Source: a virus. Taken from it: a stretch of DNA of 52,838 nucleotides. The notes beneath the pieces were generated by a model. That model did no database searches, had not been told where the DNA came from, and saw only the letters and a list, made by a program, of their open reading frames with translations. Location: IMG/VR virus record IMGVR_UViG_3300022074_000061, positions 1 through 52,838 of that record; one strand, given 5' to 3'. Shown here one piece after another: positions 1 to 8,391 of the stretch (the stretch's first letter is position 1; each line of letters begins with the position of its first letter). The translations under genes and the position numbers were made by a program.

Positions 1-2
1 AA

Positions 3-1850
3 TTTATATTTGGTAATATAACTAAAGTAGATAATGGTAAAATTAGACTACTTACTAGTAAAGAATACAATAGATCTAAGGCATCACTATCTAAAGAAGA
101 AAGAGATTACTATGAAATGTACAGAAACGTAACAGCTAGATTATTTCAAGGTCAACAAAGAGCTGGTAATGATGCGTTGTTTTCATATGTACATGGTGCG
201 AGCATGAGATCTTTAGAAGCTATGGACAAGAATGGCATGTTTGGCTTGTATGATATGATTATAGATTCATCCGATTATAATCGTGTTAAGGTAAGGGGTA
301 AAGATTTAGATGGTAAAATAAAACTAAAAACATTCTATGAATGGAAATATGATGTTTATAAAAACAAAAGTACATTCGGTGGATTACGAGAGCTAAATAA
401 ACTTAGAGCAAAAGCTAAAAGATTTAAAAAACAAGGCATTAATGAAGATGGATCAAAAATATTATTATCGGATGTGGAAGTAGATGCGTTGATAAATAAT
501 GGTCAGCTACTACAAAAGATGTTGGATAAAAACATCAGAGGAGCATCTGATATAGATCTTGAAATAATTAAAGAGTATGAAAGACGAAGAGGTGCAGCTA
601 TAGAATTTGCTACTATGGATATCAATACGGCTTTACTTGAGTTTGCCAGAGGTAGTTTATTTTCTAATGGTGATTCAGAGTTTGGGGGTATGAAACAAAC
701 CACTATATTAACTAATGCTGCAATAGCATATAATAAAAATCTTAACAATGAGAATGCAGTTAAGTATTTGACTGAGTGGTGGAAACAGGGTTTTTTAGGT
801 AAACAGCAACAAACAAGTATATTTGGAGAAACAGGCGACAAAGTTATAGATGGATTTGTTAGCCTTACATCATTAAGATTATTAGGATTTAATTTATCAG
901 TTGGTGTTGGTAACTTGTTAGCTGGTAAATATCAAGAACTACGTAAGCGTGGTGGTAGACAATTTATTACAGGAGAAGATAGATATTTTAGAAATAGAGG
1001 TAAGTCATTAGAAATACTTAAAAGGTATAGGGTTATACAGCATAGCTTTGATGACTTTGTTCATTTATCAGAAGGTAAAGGTTTGTGGGGTAAAATAGAA
1101 AAAGCGTCATTTATTTTTATGGATAAAACAGAACACTATATACAAGGTGCTGCATTTCTAGGGTTTCTTACAGATCAAGAGTTTAACACTGGTGAGATTA
1201 GTGAGTTAAGAGTTAGAGAAATAAATAACAAAGTAGCAACATTACATGGTGAGGGCTATACAGCTTTAGACGCATCACTATTATCTATGTATTCATATGG
1301 TAGATCTTTATTGCAGTTTAAGAAATGGTGGCTAACATTATTTGCTGATCGTTTTGGATCAGAGCAGATTAATAGATTTGGCGAGGTAACTATTGGAAGC
1401 TATACCGCAGCCACACAATACACAAGAGACATCTTTCAAAAATATTTTAGAGGTGAGATTACTATGGTAGACTTTTTTGAAGAGTATAAAAAACTATCAC
1501 CTGCACGTCAAGAAGAAATAAAAAGTTTTATGCGGGGTATTGGTATTACTGTAGCAATTTTATCTATGATAGCTATATTAGAAGATGATGATGATCCAGA
1601 TACAGAAGTAATCAAAGCGCTTAAAAAACTAGAAAATGATATATATGCAGCTACAGATATAGATAGATTTATTGGCTATACTGTAATACCCGCATCTATT
1701 GCTACTGGTGAAACGGCAGTTGATTTTATAGGTGAAGTTGCTTTAGATAAAAAAGATAGACTAGGTAGAAGTAAAGCTTTACGTACTCTAAAAACAGAAT
1801 TGATTCCTGGTTCTAGTTTAGTTGAAGGTATAGAAAACCTTATAGACTAA
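3..1850 (+). CDS. C-terminal part of a large virion protein (partial)
   Basis: The frame is open from the left window edge, so the N-terminus is missing; 615 residues are visible. The visible part is mostly helical and charged, with one hydrophobic helix (GIGITVAILSMIAIL) followed by a run of acidic residues EDDDD, about 100 residues before the end. Large proteins of this type, sometimes called polyvalent or internal virion proteins, follow the tail and lysin genes in podovirus-like and crAss-like phages and may be ejected with the DNA. The gene would continue the + strand structural block that runs off the right edge. No catalytic motif was recognised in the visible part. Virion assignment is by context and character only. 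Confidence 0.6.
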   Translation, partial: FIFGNITKVDNGKIRLLTSKEYNRSKASLSKEERDYYEMYRNVTARLFQGQQRAGNDALFSYVHGASMRSLEAMDKNGMFGLYDMIIDSSDYNRVKVRGKDLDGKIKLKTFYEWKYDVYKNKSTFGGLRELNKLRAKAKRFKKQGINEDGSKILLSDVEVDALINNGQLLQKMLDKNIRGASDIDLEIIKEYERRRGAAIEFATMDINTALLEFARGSLFSNGDSEFGGMKQTTILTNAAIAYNKNLNNENAVKYLTEWWKQGFLGKQQQTSIFGETGDKVIDGFVSLTSLRLLGFNLSVGVGNLLAGKYQELRKRGGRQFITGEDRYFRNRGKSLEILKRYRVIQHSFDDFVHLSEGKGLWGKIEKASFIFMDKTEHYIQGAAFLGFLTDQEFNTGEISELRVREINNKVATLHGEGYTALDASLLSMYSYGRSLLQFKKWWLTLFADRFGSEQINRFGEVTIGSYTAATQYTRDIFQKYFRGEITMVDFFEEYKKLSPARQEEIKSFMRGIGITVAILSMIAILEDDDDPDTEVIKALKKLENDIYAATDIDRFIGYTVIPASIATGETAVDFIGEVALDKKDRLGRSKALRTLKTELIPGSSLVEGIENLID

Positions 1851-1870
1851 CAATATAAGAAGAAATTTAT

Positions 1871-1878
1871 TAACTTTG
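1871..1878 (+). promoter_or_regulatory. Bacteroidetes-type -7 element TAACTTTG
   Basis: TAACTTTG matches the TAnnTTTG -7 consensus of Bacteroidetes primary-sigma promoters. It lies 12 bases before the ATG of the next gene, inside the extended context TTAACTTTGTAAAAA that recurs almost unchanged before genes at 10361 and 16150. The implied leader is only a few bases long. No clear -33 element is visible. Confidence 0.6.
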
Positions 1879-1890
1879 TAAAAAATTCAA

Positions 1891-2298
1891 ATGGCAAATA
1901 TAGATGATTTATATAATAAAAGCTTTGGTCAGTTAGGATCAGTTTTTACATCTGGTAGTTCTGGAGTAATAACACCACCTTCAAATAAAGTATTTGTAGC
2001 TATACTTATATTAGATCAAAACACTACTTTTGATACACATGGTGGTTTAGTAGCAGATACAAATAAAGGAGATATGCAATATATTACTACAGAAGATGCA
2101 AGCGGTAATGACATATATTCAGGAGGTGCAAATGGAGGATCACATTCAATAGCAGTGGGTTCTGAAACATTAGAGTTTGGTGGTGGAGGTCAAGAGCTTA
2201 CAAACGCACAAACATTTCCTTTAGGAACAACAATAGTTGGAAGATACAAAAGAATAGCAATAAACTCGGGTGCAGTTATAGCGTATATTGGTGACTGA
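1891..2298 (+). CDS. Small beta-rich virion protein
   Basis: 135 residues, Gly/Ser/Thr-rich, with no signal peptide or charged helices. It begins with a short helix (IDDLYNKSFGQLGSVF) and then beta-prone segments; a Gly-rich stretch SETLEFGGGGQ is present near residue 90. Such proteins accompany tail fibres or decorate heads in marine phages. It ends one base into the next gene (tgATG), so the two are translationally coupled. The start is the ATG 12 bases after a TAnnTTTG promoter. Exact role unknown. Confidence 0.6.
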   Translation: MANIDDLYNKSFGQLGSVFTSGSSGVITPPSNKVFVAILILDQNTTFDTHGGLVADTNKGDMQYITTEDASGNDIYSGGANGGSHSIAVGSETLEFGGGGQELTNAQTFPLGTTIVGRYKRIAINSGAVIAYIGD

Positions 2299-3590
2299 TG
2301 TTAAGTTCAGTCAACTCATTAAGTTCAGCAAATTTTAAAAAATCATTTGCAACCACTACAAATAGAGTTCTTCAACTTGATGGAAGTGGTGATTATGTGG
2401 ACGCCTCTACATTAGCATCTTCAATAGGATTTGGACAAGGCTCTGTTAGTGTTTGGGTTAAGATAGACACAACTAGTGGTAATGAAGCATTTTTTAGCGT
2501 ATGTAAAGATGATGATGGAGATAATAAAATAGAATTACAATATATAACAGCTGACGCCCTTTTTAGAGCTATATACAAATCAGAGGGAACAACAAAAAAA
2601 GCTGTTTTAGTAAGATCTAATTCGCAAGTAGAAGCTGATGAGTTTAATCATTTAGGCTTAGTATATAATACTTCAACAGATCAAATTTCTTTATATTTTA
2701 ATGGAACTAGAATTGATCCAGCTACACCAAGTGCTATAACGATAATAGATGAAGGGACAGTAGGGACATTTAACAGGCTTCAATTTGGAAGAGCAGCTGA
2801 TGGAACAGGTGCGTCATCTCATCATGGAAAGCTTGGTGATATGGCTATTTATGATACAGCTCTTACAGATGATCAAATGACAGAAATATATAATGGTGGA
2901 AAAACTTTTAATCATAATGACGGATCTGCAAGTGGTAATTTATTAGCATGGTACAAATTTGGAACAGGTATAGTAGATGGTATACAAGATTCAACATCTG
3001 TTATTTTTAATTTAAAAAGTACAGGCTTGGGATCAGAGCTAGTAGAAAACTCTGATTTAAGTTCACACGGAACTTCTTCAGATCATGCAAGATTAGGATC
3101 TAATTTTAGTATAGATAACTGGATAATAGAAAAAAATAGTGGAGATTCTGGTGTTAGAACATTTACAGCTTTAGATGGGGGTGGTGTAAGGTGTACTATC
3201 AACACACAATGCACATCAGGCTTTCACCAAAGAATATATCATACTGTAAGTAGTGACTTAACTATTGGTGATTTTTATGTATTTAGAGCTGTTATACTTA
3301 CATCAGATGGTAGCAATGTGAGATGTTCTGTGCAAAAATTAACTTCCGCCTCTGATACTACAAATACAACTCATGGCTCTTTTACAACTACAGTAGCTAA
3401 TGTGCCTACAATAGTTGAAAGTGTATTTAAATGTATAGACAATACAGAACAAAGAATACATATATTTCCTTTAACTACAATAAGCGCAGGGGGGTTTTAT
3501 GAAGTTCATTCTGCAAGTTTAAAAAAATATAGTGGTTTTGCTGCTTTTGCAGTTGCTGATGGTAGCTTAGTTTCAACAGGTTTAAGATAA
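2298..3590 (+). CDS. LamG/concanavalin-like adhesin, tail fibre component
   Basis: 430 residues. Residues about 25-205 read as a laminin-G/ConA-like jelly roll (Laminin_G_3 type): LQLDGSGDYVD at the start, GSVSVWVKI, LGLVYNTSTDQISLYFNG and GKLGDMAIYDTALTDDQM near the end are the usual strand signatures. A linker with AWYKFG leads to a second beta-rich domain (about 240-430) resembling the carbohydrate-binding modules that follow LamG in secreted proteins. There is no signal peptide, so a virion location is likely, with polysaccharide or glycoprotein binding on the host surface as the inferred role. It is coupled to both neighbours by one-base overlaps. Confidence 0.75.
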   Translation: MLSSVNSLSSANFKKSFATTTNRVLQLDGSGDYVDASTLASSIGFGQGSVSVWVKIDTTSGNEAFFSVCKDDDGDNKIELQYITADALFRAIYKSEGTTKKAVLVRSNSQVEADEFNHLGLVYNTSTDQISLYFNGTRIDPATPSAITIIDEGTVGTFNRLQFGRAADGTGASSHHGKLGDMAIYDTALTDDQMTEIYNGGKTFNHNDGSASGNLLAWYKFGTGIVDGIQDSTSVIFNLKSTGLGSELVENSDLSSHGTSSDHARLGSNFSIDNWIIEKNSGDSGVRTFTALDGGGVRCTINTQCTSGFHQRIYHTVSSDLTIGDFYVFRAVILTSDGSNVRCSVQKLTSASDTTNTTHGSFTTTVANVPTIVESVFKCIDNTEQRIHIFPLTTISAGGFYEVHSASLKKYSGFAAFAVADGSLVSTGLR

Positions 3591-3874
3591 TGTATAATAA
3601 TTATACATATGTAATAGTAGAGTCATCAGAGGTTGATAGTTTAAATTTTGAATCTGATGAAAATGAAAACAGATATTTATTAAATTTAAATAAAAATTTT
3701 TTAAGATATAATGTATCTAAAAATAAAGCAATTGTTAAATATGAAGGTAATGATCCTATATGGCAAGATGAAAATGAAAATGATGTAGATTTTTTTAGTG
3801 GAAAAACAAAATACAATCATGAAGAAATACTTAATGTATTAAAAAGTTCTGAATGGTTACAAATTGATGAATAA
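3590..3874 (+). CDS. Hypothetical protein, 94 residues
   Basis: Unrecognised. It is acidic and Asn-rich, with the tail ILNVLKSSEWLQIDE. It sits between the LamG adhesin and the secreted barrel candidate and overlaps both by a few bases, so it belongs to the same operon. It has no signal peptide, membrane segment or cysteine. It could be a fibre chaperone or capping protein because of its position after the adhesin, but that is a guess. Confidence 0.55.
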   Translation: MYNNYTYVIVESSEVDSLNFESDENENRYLLNLNKNFLRYNVSKNKAIVKYEGNDPIWQDENENDVDFFSGKTKYNHEEILNVLKSSEWLQIDE

Positions 3875-4895
3875 GTTTGTATACATATTACTATTATTTA
3901 GTATCAGTACTAATGCACAAATAAATAAATATTTAAAATTTTCTACATTTTATGTAGCTGCAAATGGAGGGACATCAATATCTGATGTTGATGTATATTC
4001 AATTCAAGATGGGCTGCAAACATCTACAATACAAACACCGTATGATTATAATCTATCACTTGGGGTTAGAAAAATAGCTAGATTTGGTTATGAAAATAGA
4101 GCACAAACTTTTTATGATGGCACAGAAACATCATGGTCTGATGCTTCTACACTTGGAAAGGTTAGTGGCTTAGAGTTTTTATTTGAGTTTAATAAAAAAA
4201 GACAAGAAGGTGATGATTATCTAGATCAACACTATTTTATAAGATATGTTGATAATGATTGGTTAACAAAAGTAGAATATCTACAAGATGGATTTGCAGA
4301 CATACAATACTATGAAGCATCACAAAGATATAGGTATAAATACAACAAACATTTATCATTTAATATTGGTGCTGTTCAACGTATAGCAGAGCCTTATGGC
4401 TATGATCCGTTATCAGAATGGTTACTTGATAATGGCGATATACATTACACTTATCTTGCAATACAAGAGGGATATACAATAGATGTTCATAATAGTGAGT
4501 ATAAAGATCCAAATGGAAATATAGTAGCAACATCATCAGATGTTTGGAAAGAAATAATAATACCTAGAGTATTAAGAGATTATGTTGAAAGAAAAAGAGA
4601 TGAATTACCTGCACAATGGAATCACTCTTTAGTTGTTGGGTATGATTATTATTATTATACAAAAATGTTTTGGTTACATTCTTGGGCTAACTTATTACCA
4701 TGGCACTATGATGCGGGTAATGAATATAGCTATCATAAATATAATAATGGTCAGTGGTTAGATTATTCTGGTGGATTAATATTTGGTTATAAGTATAGTA
4801 AACAATTAGGATTATTTGCTGAAGGTAAGTATAATAAATACTGGAATAGAGAATGGTATGATTTTAAATTAGGTGTTAATTATATATTATTATGA
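3867..4895 (+). CDS. Secreted outer-membrane beta-barrel-like protein
   Basis: 342 residues. I chose the ATG at 3867 rather than the TTG at 3864; it gives a clean signal peptide, MNKFVYILLLFSISTNAQ, with the -AQ cleavage site typical of Bacteroidetes. The mature protein is rich in Tyr, Trp and Phe and shows alternating amphipathic segments (YDYNLSLGVRKIARFGYE, HYFIRYVDNDWLTKVEYL, LGLFAEGKYNKYWN) and an aromatic C-terminal strand, FKLGVNYILL. This is the pattern of an outer-membrane barrel. Virion proteins do not carry Sec signals, so it should be exported by the infected host. Role unknown; receptor masking, superinfection exclusion or envelope destabilisation are possible. No homologue was searched. 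Confidence 0.6.
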   Translation: MNKFVYILLLFSISTNAQINKYLKFSTFYVAANGGTSISDVDVYSIQDGLQTSTIQTPYDYNLSLGVRKIARFGYENRAQTFYDGTETSWSDASTLGKVSGLEFLFEFNKKRQEGDDYLDQHYFIRYVDNDWLTKVEYLQDGFADIQYYEASQRYRYKYNKHLSFNIGAVQRIAEPYGYDPLSEWLLDNGDIHYTYLAIQEGYTIDVHNSEYKDPNGNIVATSSDVWKEIIIPRVLRDYVERKRDELPAQWNHSLVVGYDYYYYTKMFWLHSWANLLPWHYDAGNEYSYHKYNNGQWLDYSGGLIFGYKYSKQLGLFAEGKYNKYWNREWYDFKLGVNYILL

Positions 4896-5062
4896 AAGCA
4901 AATTGGATAAATGGCTATAAAGCTAATAACAAAAAAGAAGTATACAGAATAGAATTTAGACTTGGTACAATGACATTATTTTATGTTCATTACTGTGCTT
5001 GTGTTGGTGGGACGTGTTCAAGATTTAGATTGATGTTGTTTAACTTTGGAATAGAATTGTAA
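4892..5062 (+). CDS. Small cysteine-containing protein, 56 residues
   Basis: A short gene fitted exactly between its neighbours: its ATG overlaps the preceding TGA (ATGA) and its TAA overlaps the next ATG (TAATG). It encodes 56 residues, basic at the start and with a central hydrophobic and cysteine-bearing stretch, LFYVHYCACVGGTCSRFRL. The exact coupling on both sides argues that it is a real gene. No signal peptide is evident. Function unknown. Confidence 0.55.
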   Translation: MKANWINGYKANNKKEVYRIEFRLGTMTLFYVHYCACVGGTCSRFRLMLFNFGIEL

Positions 5063-5343
5063 TGTCAAAAGAACTTAATGAAGATACTAGTTTTAAAGTA
5101 AGTGTAAAAACTCTTATAGCAATAGGGGCTGGATTATCAGCTTTAATAGGTATGTGGTTTACGTTACAGGCAGATATAGCTGAAGCTAAAGAACTACCTG
5201 TATCTACACCAGAAGTTACTCGCATGGAGTTTGATATGAAAGATCAAATGATTAGACAATCAATAATCAACACTGAAGCTAATGTTAAGAAACTTGAAGA
5301 AAGAATGATAAGAATGGAAGATAAAATAGATAAACTGAGATGA
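5062..5343 (+). CDS. Single-TM protein with coiled-coil tail
   Basis: 93 residues: a short N-terminal tail, one membrane segment at about residues 16-34 (VKTLIAIGAGLSALIGMWF), then a charged region ending in a coiled coil (ANVKKLEERMIRMEDKIDKL). The topology suits an inner-membrane protein with a periplasmic coil, as in i-spanins or small phage membrane adaptors. It overlaps the next gene (gATGA), which encodes a secreted protein. Spanin is an attractive but unproven reading; no matching outer-membrane lipoprotein is certain. Confidence 0.6.
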   Translation: MSKELNEDTSFKVSVKTLIAIGAGLSALIGMWFTLQADIAEAKELPVSTPEVTRMEFDMKDQMIRQSIINTEANVKKLEERMIRMEDKIDKLR

Positions 5344-5678
5344 AAAAATGTTTGAAATTTTTATTTGTATTATTTTTATTTACGGTATATACAGAATGTT
5401 GTTTTTCACAGATAACAGCAATTTACTTTAATGCATCTTGGAACGCTGCGAATGAAGTTGTTTGGTTTGATAAATTAAATGATGTAGAAAAAGAAACTAT
5501 GGATATCGGTAAAGGTGATTGTCAAAAAAAATATAAAATAGCAGTAGTACCTACAATACTACTTATGAAAGATGGAGAAGAGGTTGAAAGATTTCAAGCT
5601 GATTTAAGTTTTAAATTAATGGCTACTAAAAAAGAAATACAAAATATAATTGATGAACTTTTGATGGAAGATTTTTAA
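5340..5678 (+). CDS. Secreted thioredoxin-like protein lacking the CxxC cysteines
   Basis: 112 residues with a signal peptide ending CCFSQ. The mature part follows thioredoxin order: a strand with aromatic and Trp (ITAIYFNASWNAAN, residues 25-38), a helix, then the cis-Pro strand pair KIAVVPTILLMKDGEEV (66-82) that corresponds to the IPTLLLFKNGE region of thioredoxins. The active-site position WCGPC is replaced by W34-N-A-A-N38, so both redox cysteines are gone. One cysteine, C61, remains in the mature fold. It cannot perform normal thiol exchange; a binding or chaperone role is more likely. It lies between a membrane coil protein and a T9SS cargo gene and overlaps both. Confidence 0.65.
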   Translation: MKKCLKFLFVLFLFTVYTECCFSQITAIYFNASWNAANEVVWFDKLNDVEKETMDIGKGDCQKKYKIAVVPTILLMKDGEEVERFQADLSFKLMATKKEIQNIIDELLMEDF

Positions 5679-8011
5679 TGAAAAAATTTATTTTTATATT
5701 ATTAATATTACAGGCTTGCATTGCACCAAAAGAATGTTGTGGTCAAAAACTTGCTGTTTTAAGCTTAACAACCGATCAGTATCCAACAGAAACATCGTGG
5801 TGTTTATTTGCAGATAGTTTATATGGTGATACTATTAGTTTTATTACTCCAGGAGATTTGACATTACCATATCATAATTATGTAGATACATTTTTTATAA
5901 ACGGACCTATTAACACTATTGTTTTTTTAATTAGAGATACTTATGGAGACGGTATGGATGGTAGTTATTATTTATCTGTATGTGGTGATACAATAATTAA
6001 TAAACCTAGTGTTTCGTTTCAAAGTGGTTTATTTTCTACTAGACCAGTGCCGCCATGTTTACCACAACCACCGCCACCTCAGTCAAATAATAACTGTGTG
6101 CCTACATTAATTAATATAAATTTAGATCAGTTTCCAGAAGAAACATCATGGGATATAGTAGATAGTTTAGGAAACACAATAATATCAGGAGGCACATACC
6201 CAAATGTACCAAACTATCAACCACAATTTATTATTAATTGTTTACCAGAAGGTGAGCTTACATTTACAATTTATGATACATATGGTGATGGTCTTCAAGG
6301 ATCACTATGGGGTGGACAAGACGGATCATATTATATAATGCAGTGTGAAGACACTCTTGTATATGGAACAATAGCTAACTTTGGCAATGACACAAGTCAT
6401 GTGTTTATAAGCGATACTTGCATACCACCACCACCTGTATATGGTTGTACAAATGATGACTACGTTGAATATAATCCACTTGCAACGATAGAAGATAGTA
6501 GTTGTGTTACTTTAAAGATATACGGATGTACAGATAGCACTATGTTTAATTATGATAGCTTAGCTAATACAATAGAAAATATAGATCGCTGTACATATGA
6601 TTTAATATTACATGATTTAGTAGGTAATGGTTGGGTTGGAACAAGATTAGAAATATATCAAGAAGATGATACATCTGTATTTTATATGTCAAATGGTTTT
6701 AATCAATATTTTACTATTGATTTATATGCCATAGAAGAAGTAAGCGCAAAACTATTTGTAAGTCAACAAGCGCAAAGCACTGCACTTGAATGTGGCTTTA
6801 CACTAATTAATCCATACGGAGATACTGCATTAAGCATAAGACCACCTTTTGTGGTGCCGTTTAAATTATATGAAGGTGAAACGTATTGCGGCAATAAATG
6901 TGAAGAAAAAATTTATGGGTGTATGGATTCTTTAGCATTTAATTATGTGGACACAGCAAACGTAGAAACTGTTTGTTATTATTATCCAGGATGTATATCA
7001 CCTGCGTATCTTGAATATCATGTGGATACAACAAATGGTTATTTTACAGATATTAATATACAAGATAGCTGTATAACATTAGCTGTATTTGGATGTATGG
7101 ATGATACTATGTCAAACTATAATGCATTAGCTAATGTAGATAATGGTGGATGTATACCTTATGTGTATGGATGTATGGACCCCTTGATGTTTAATTATAA
7201 TGCTTTAGCTACAGCACCAGATACATGTATACCATATTTATATGGGTGTACAGATCCAACTATGTACAATTATGATTTATTTGCAAATACAGATAATGGA
7301 TCATGTGAACCTTATGTATATGGTTGTACAGACAGTACAATGTTTAACTATAATCCTTTAGCCAATGCTGATAACAATACTTGCCTGCCTTATGTCTATG
7401 GTTGCACTGATCCTAGCATGCTCAACTACAACCCACAAGCGAATACAGAAGATTTCAGTTGCATACCTTACATTTACGGTTGTACTGATAGTACTGCCTT
7501 TAATTATGATTCAACAGCTAATACTGATAATGGCTCGTGTGAAGCTATTGTACAAGGATGTATGGACCAATCAGCATATAACTATGACGTTACGGCTAAT
7601 GTTAGTGACAGTACTAACTGCCTTTTTGATGCTGGTTGCGTCACTGGTCCTGGTTCCCCTTATTGGTTAAACGATCTTTGTTATGCTTGGGTAATAGATG
7701 TAGATGAGTATTGTTGTGAAAATGAATGGGATACTATTTGTCAAAGCACATATAATTATTGTTATAATAATTGGAGTGGTCCAATACTAACTAGACAAAT
7801 AGCAGATCTTGATATATATCCTAATCCAACAAAAGGTAAAATATATTTTAGTAAATTTGTAAATGTTGTATTATACAACATATCAGGACAAGAGCTCAAA
7901 AGAAAAAAGAAAGTACAGGAGTTAGATTTATCTAACATGGAAGAAGGACTATATTTAATTGAATTAAAATACAACGAAAGTGTATTTATAAACAAAATTA
8001 TTAAACGTTGA
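5678..8011 (+). CDS. Type IX secretion cargo with YGCTD repeats
   Basis: 777 residues. N-terminal signal peptide (MKKFIFILLILQACIAPKECCGQ); LQAC could alternatively be a lipobox. Two modules with PxETSW...DTYGDG motifs lie at about 32-110 and 150-245, of a kind found in secreted Bacteroidetes proteins. Residues 255-650 hold about ten units of the type YGCTDPTMYNYDLFANTDNG-SC, interrupted by other modules. A Cys-rich ENEWDTIC module follows. Residues 708-777 match the T9SS type A C-terminal sorting domain: DIYPNPTKGKI, VVLYNISGQEL, LDLSNMEEGLYLIEL and a final KIIKR. The expected fate is Sec export, then T9SS transport and anchoring or release at the host surface. Presence in a phage late operon is very unusual; host origin is likely. 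Confidence 0.85.
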   Translation: MKKFIFILLILQACIAPKECCGQKLAVLSLTTDQYPTETSWCLFADSLYGDTISFITPGDLTLPYHNYVDTFFINGPINTIVFLIRDTYGDGMDGSYYLSVCGDTIINKPSVSFQSGLFSTRPVPPCLPQPPPPQSNNNCVPTLININLDQFPEETSWDIVDSLGNTIISGGTYPNVPNYQPQFIINCLPEGELTFTIYDTYGDGLQGSLWGGQDGSYYIMQCEDTLVYGTIANFGNDTSHVFISDTCIPPPPVYGCTNDDYVEYNPLATIEDSSCVTLKIYGCTDSTMFNYDSLANTIENIDRCTYDLILHDLVGNGWVGTRLEIYQEDDTSVFYMSNGFNQYFTIDLYAIEEVSAKLFVSQQAQSTALECGFTLINPYGDTALSIRPPFVVPFKLYEGETYCGNKCEEKIYGCMDSLAFNYVDTANVETVCYYYPGCISPAYLEYHVDTTNGYFTDINIQDSCITLAVFGCMDDTMSNYNALANVDNGGCIPYVYGCMDPLMFNYNALATAPDTCIPYLYGCTDPTMYNYDLFANTDNGSCEPYVYGCTDSTMFNYNPLANADNNTCLPYVYGCTDPSMLNYNPQANTEDFSCIPYIYGCTDSTAFNYDSTANTDNGSCEAIVQGCMDQSAYNYDVTANVSDSTNCLFDAGCVTGPGSPYWLNDLCYAWVIDVDEYCCENEWDTICQSTYNYCYNNWSGPILTRQIADLDIYPNPTKGKIYFSKFVNVVLYNISGQELKRKKKVQELDLSNMEEGLYLIELKYNESVFINKIIKR
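7085..7627 (+). repeat. Tandem YGC[TM]D-coding repeats (7 units)
   Basis: Seven consecutive units of about 24-28 codons encode [YFQ]GC[TM]D....NY...AN.......C. The protein pattern is conserved, while third codon positions have drifted, so these are old repeats under protein-level selection rather than a recent expansion. Three more diverged units occur upstream within the same gene (about 6440-6600 and 6910-6990). Confidence 0.8.
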
Positions 8012-8229
8012 GTTTTCTAAACATCTTTAAAGACAATAACAATTATAATGAAAAAACTATAATTGGATTTATAGCTTTTCTAATAATGTGTGTTATTATG
8101 TTTGCTGATCTACTTACAGGTTGGTTTGGTAAAGACCTTATTATTAATGAATTTGTATATGATTCGTTTACTTTAATCGTATTAGGGTGTTTTGGAATAG
8201 CTGGACTAGAAAAATTTGCAAAAAAATAA
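8008..8229 (+). CDS. Small two-TM membrane protein
   Basis: 73 residues. The start is TTG, sharing bases with the stop of the T9SS cargo gene (TTGA), so it depends on translational coupling. Two hydrophobic segments, about 18-36 (TIIGFIAFLIMCVIMFADL) and 51-68 (DSFTLIVLGCFGIAGLEKF), are separated by a short polar loop. Size and topology fit a holin-like or accessory membrane protein, but a better holin candidate lies at 9687. Function is unproven. Confidence 0.6.
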   Translation: MSFLNIFKDNNNYNEKTIIGFIAFLIMCVIMFADLLTGWFGKDLIINEFVYDSFTLIVLGCFGIAGLEKFAKK

Positions 8230-8390
8230 TGGCTAGAAAAACAGTTAAAGCACCTACAGGATTTCATTGGATGAAAAAAGGCAACAATAGTTATAAGTTA
8301 ATGAAACACACAGGTAAGTTTAAAGCACACAAAGGGGCTAGTTTAAGTGCTAGCTTTGATGTACAGAAAGTTCACAGAAAAAAAAGTTAA
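8229..8390 (+). CDS. Small basic protein, 53 residues
   Basis: The ATG at 8229 overlaps the previous stop (TAATG), which makes it preferable to an upstream in-frame start at 8187. The product is strongly basic (MARKTVKAPTGFHWMKKG at the start, ending KVHRKKS). It is the first of five consecutive Lys/Arg-rich small proteins before the holin. Proteins of this look occur in marine phage late operons and may bind DNA inside the head. No fold recognised. Confidence 0.6.
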   Translation: MARKTVKAPTGFHWMKKGNNSYKLMKHTGKFKAHKGASLSASFDVQKVHRKKS

Positions 8391-8391
8391 T

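Noticed and set aside
5062-5343. Firm spanin call
   Set aside because: Topology fits an i-spanin, but no o-spanin lipoprotein partner is clear and the gene is far from the holin-lysin pair.
7365-7670. 101-codon + strand frame
   Set aside because: An out-of-frame shadow of the YGCTD repeats; repetitive DNA keeps the other frame open.
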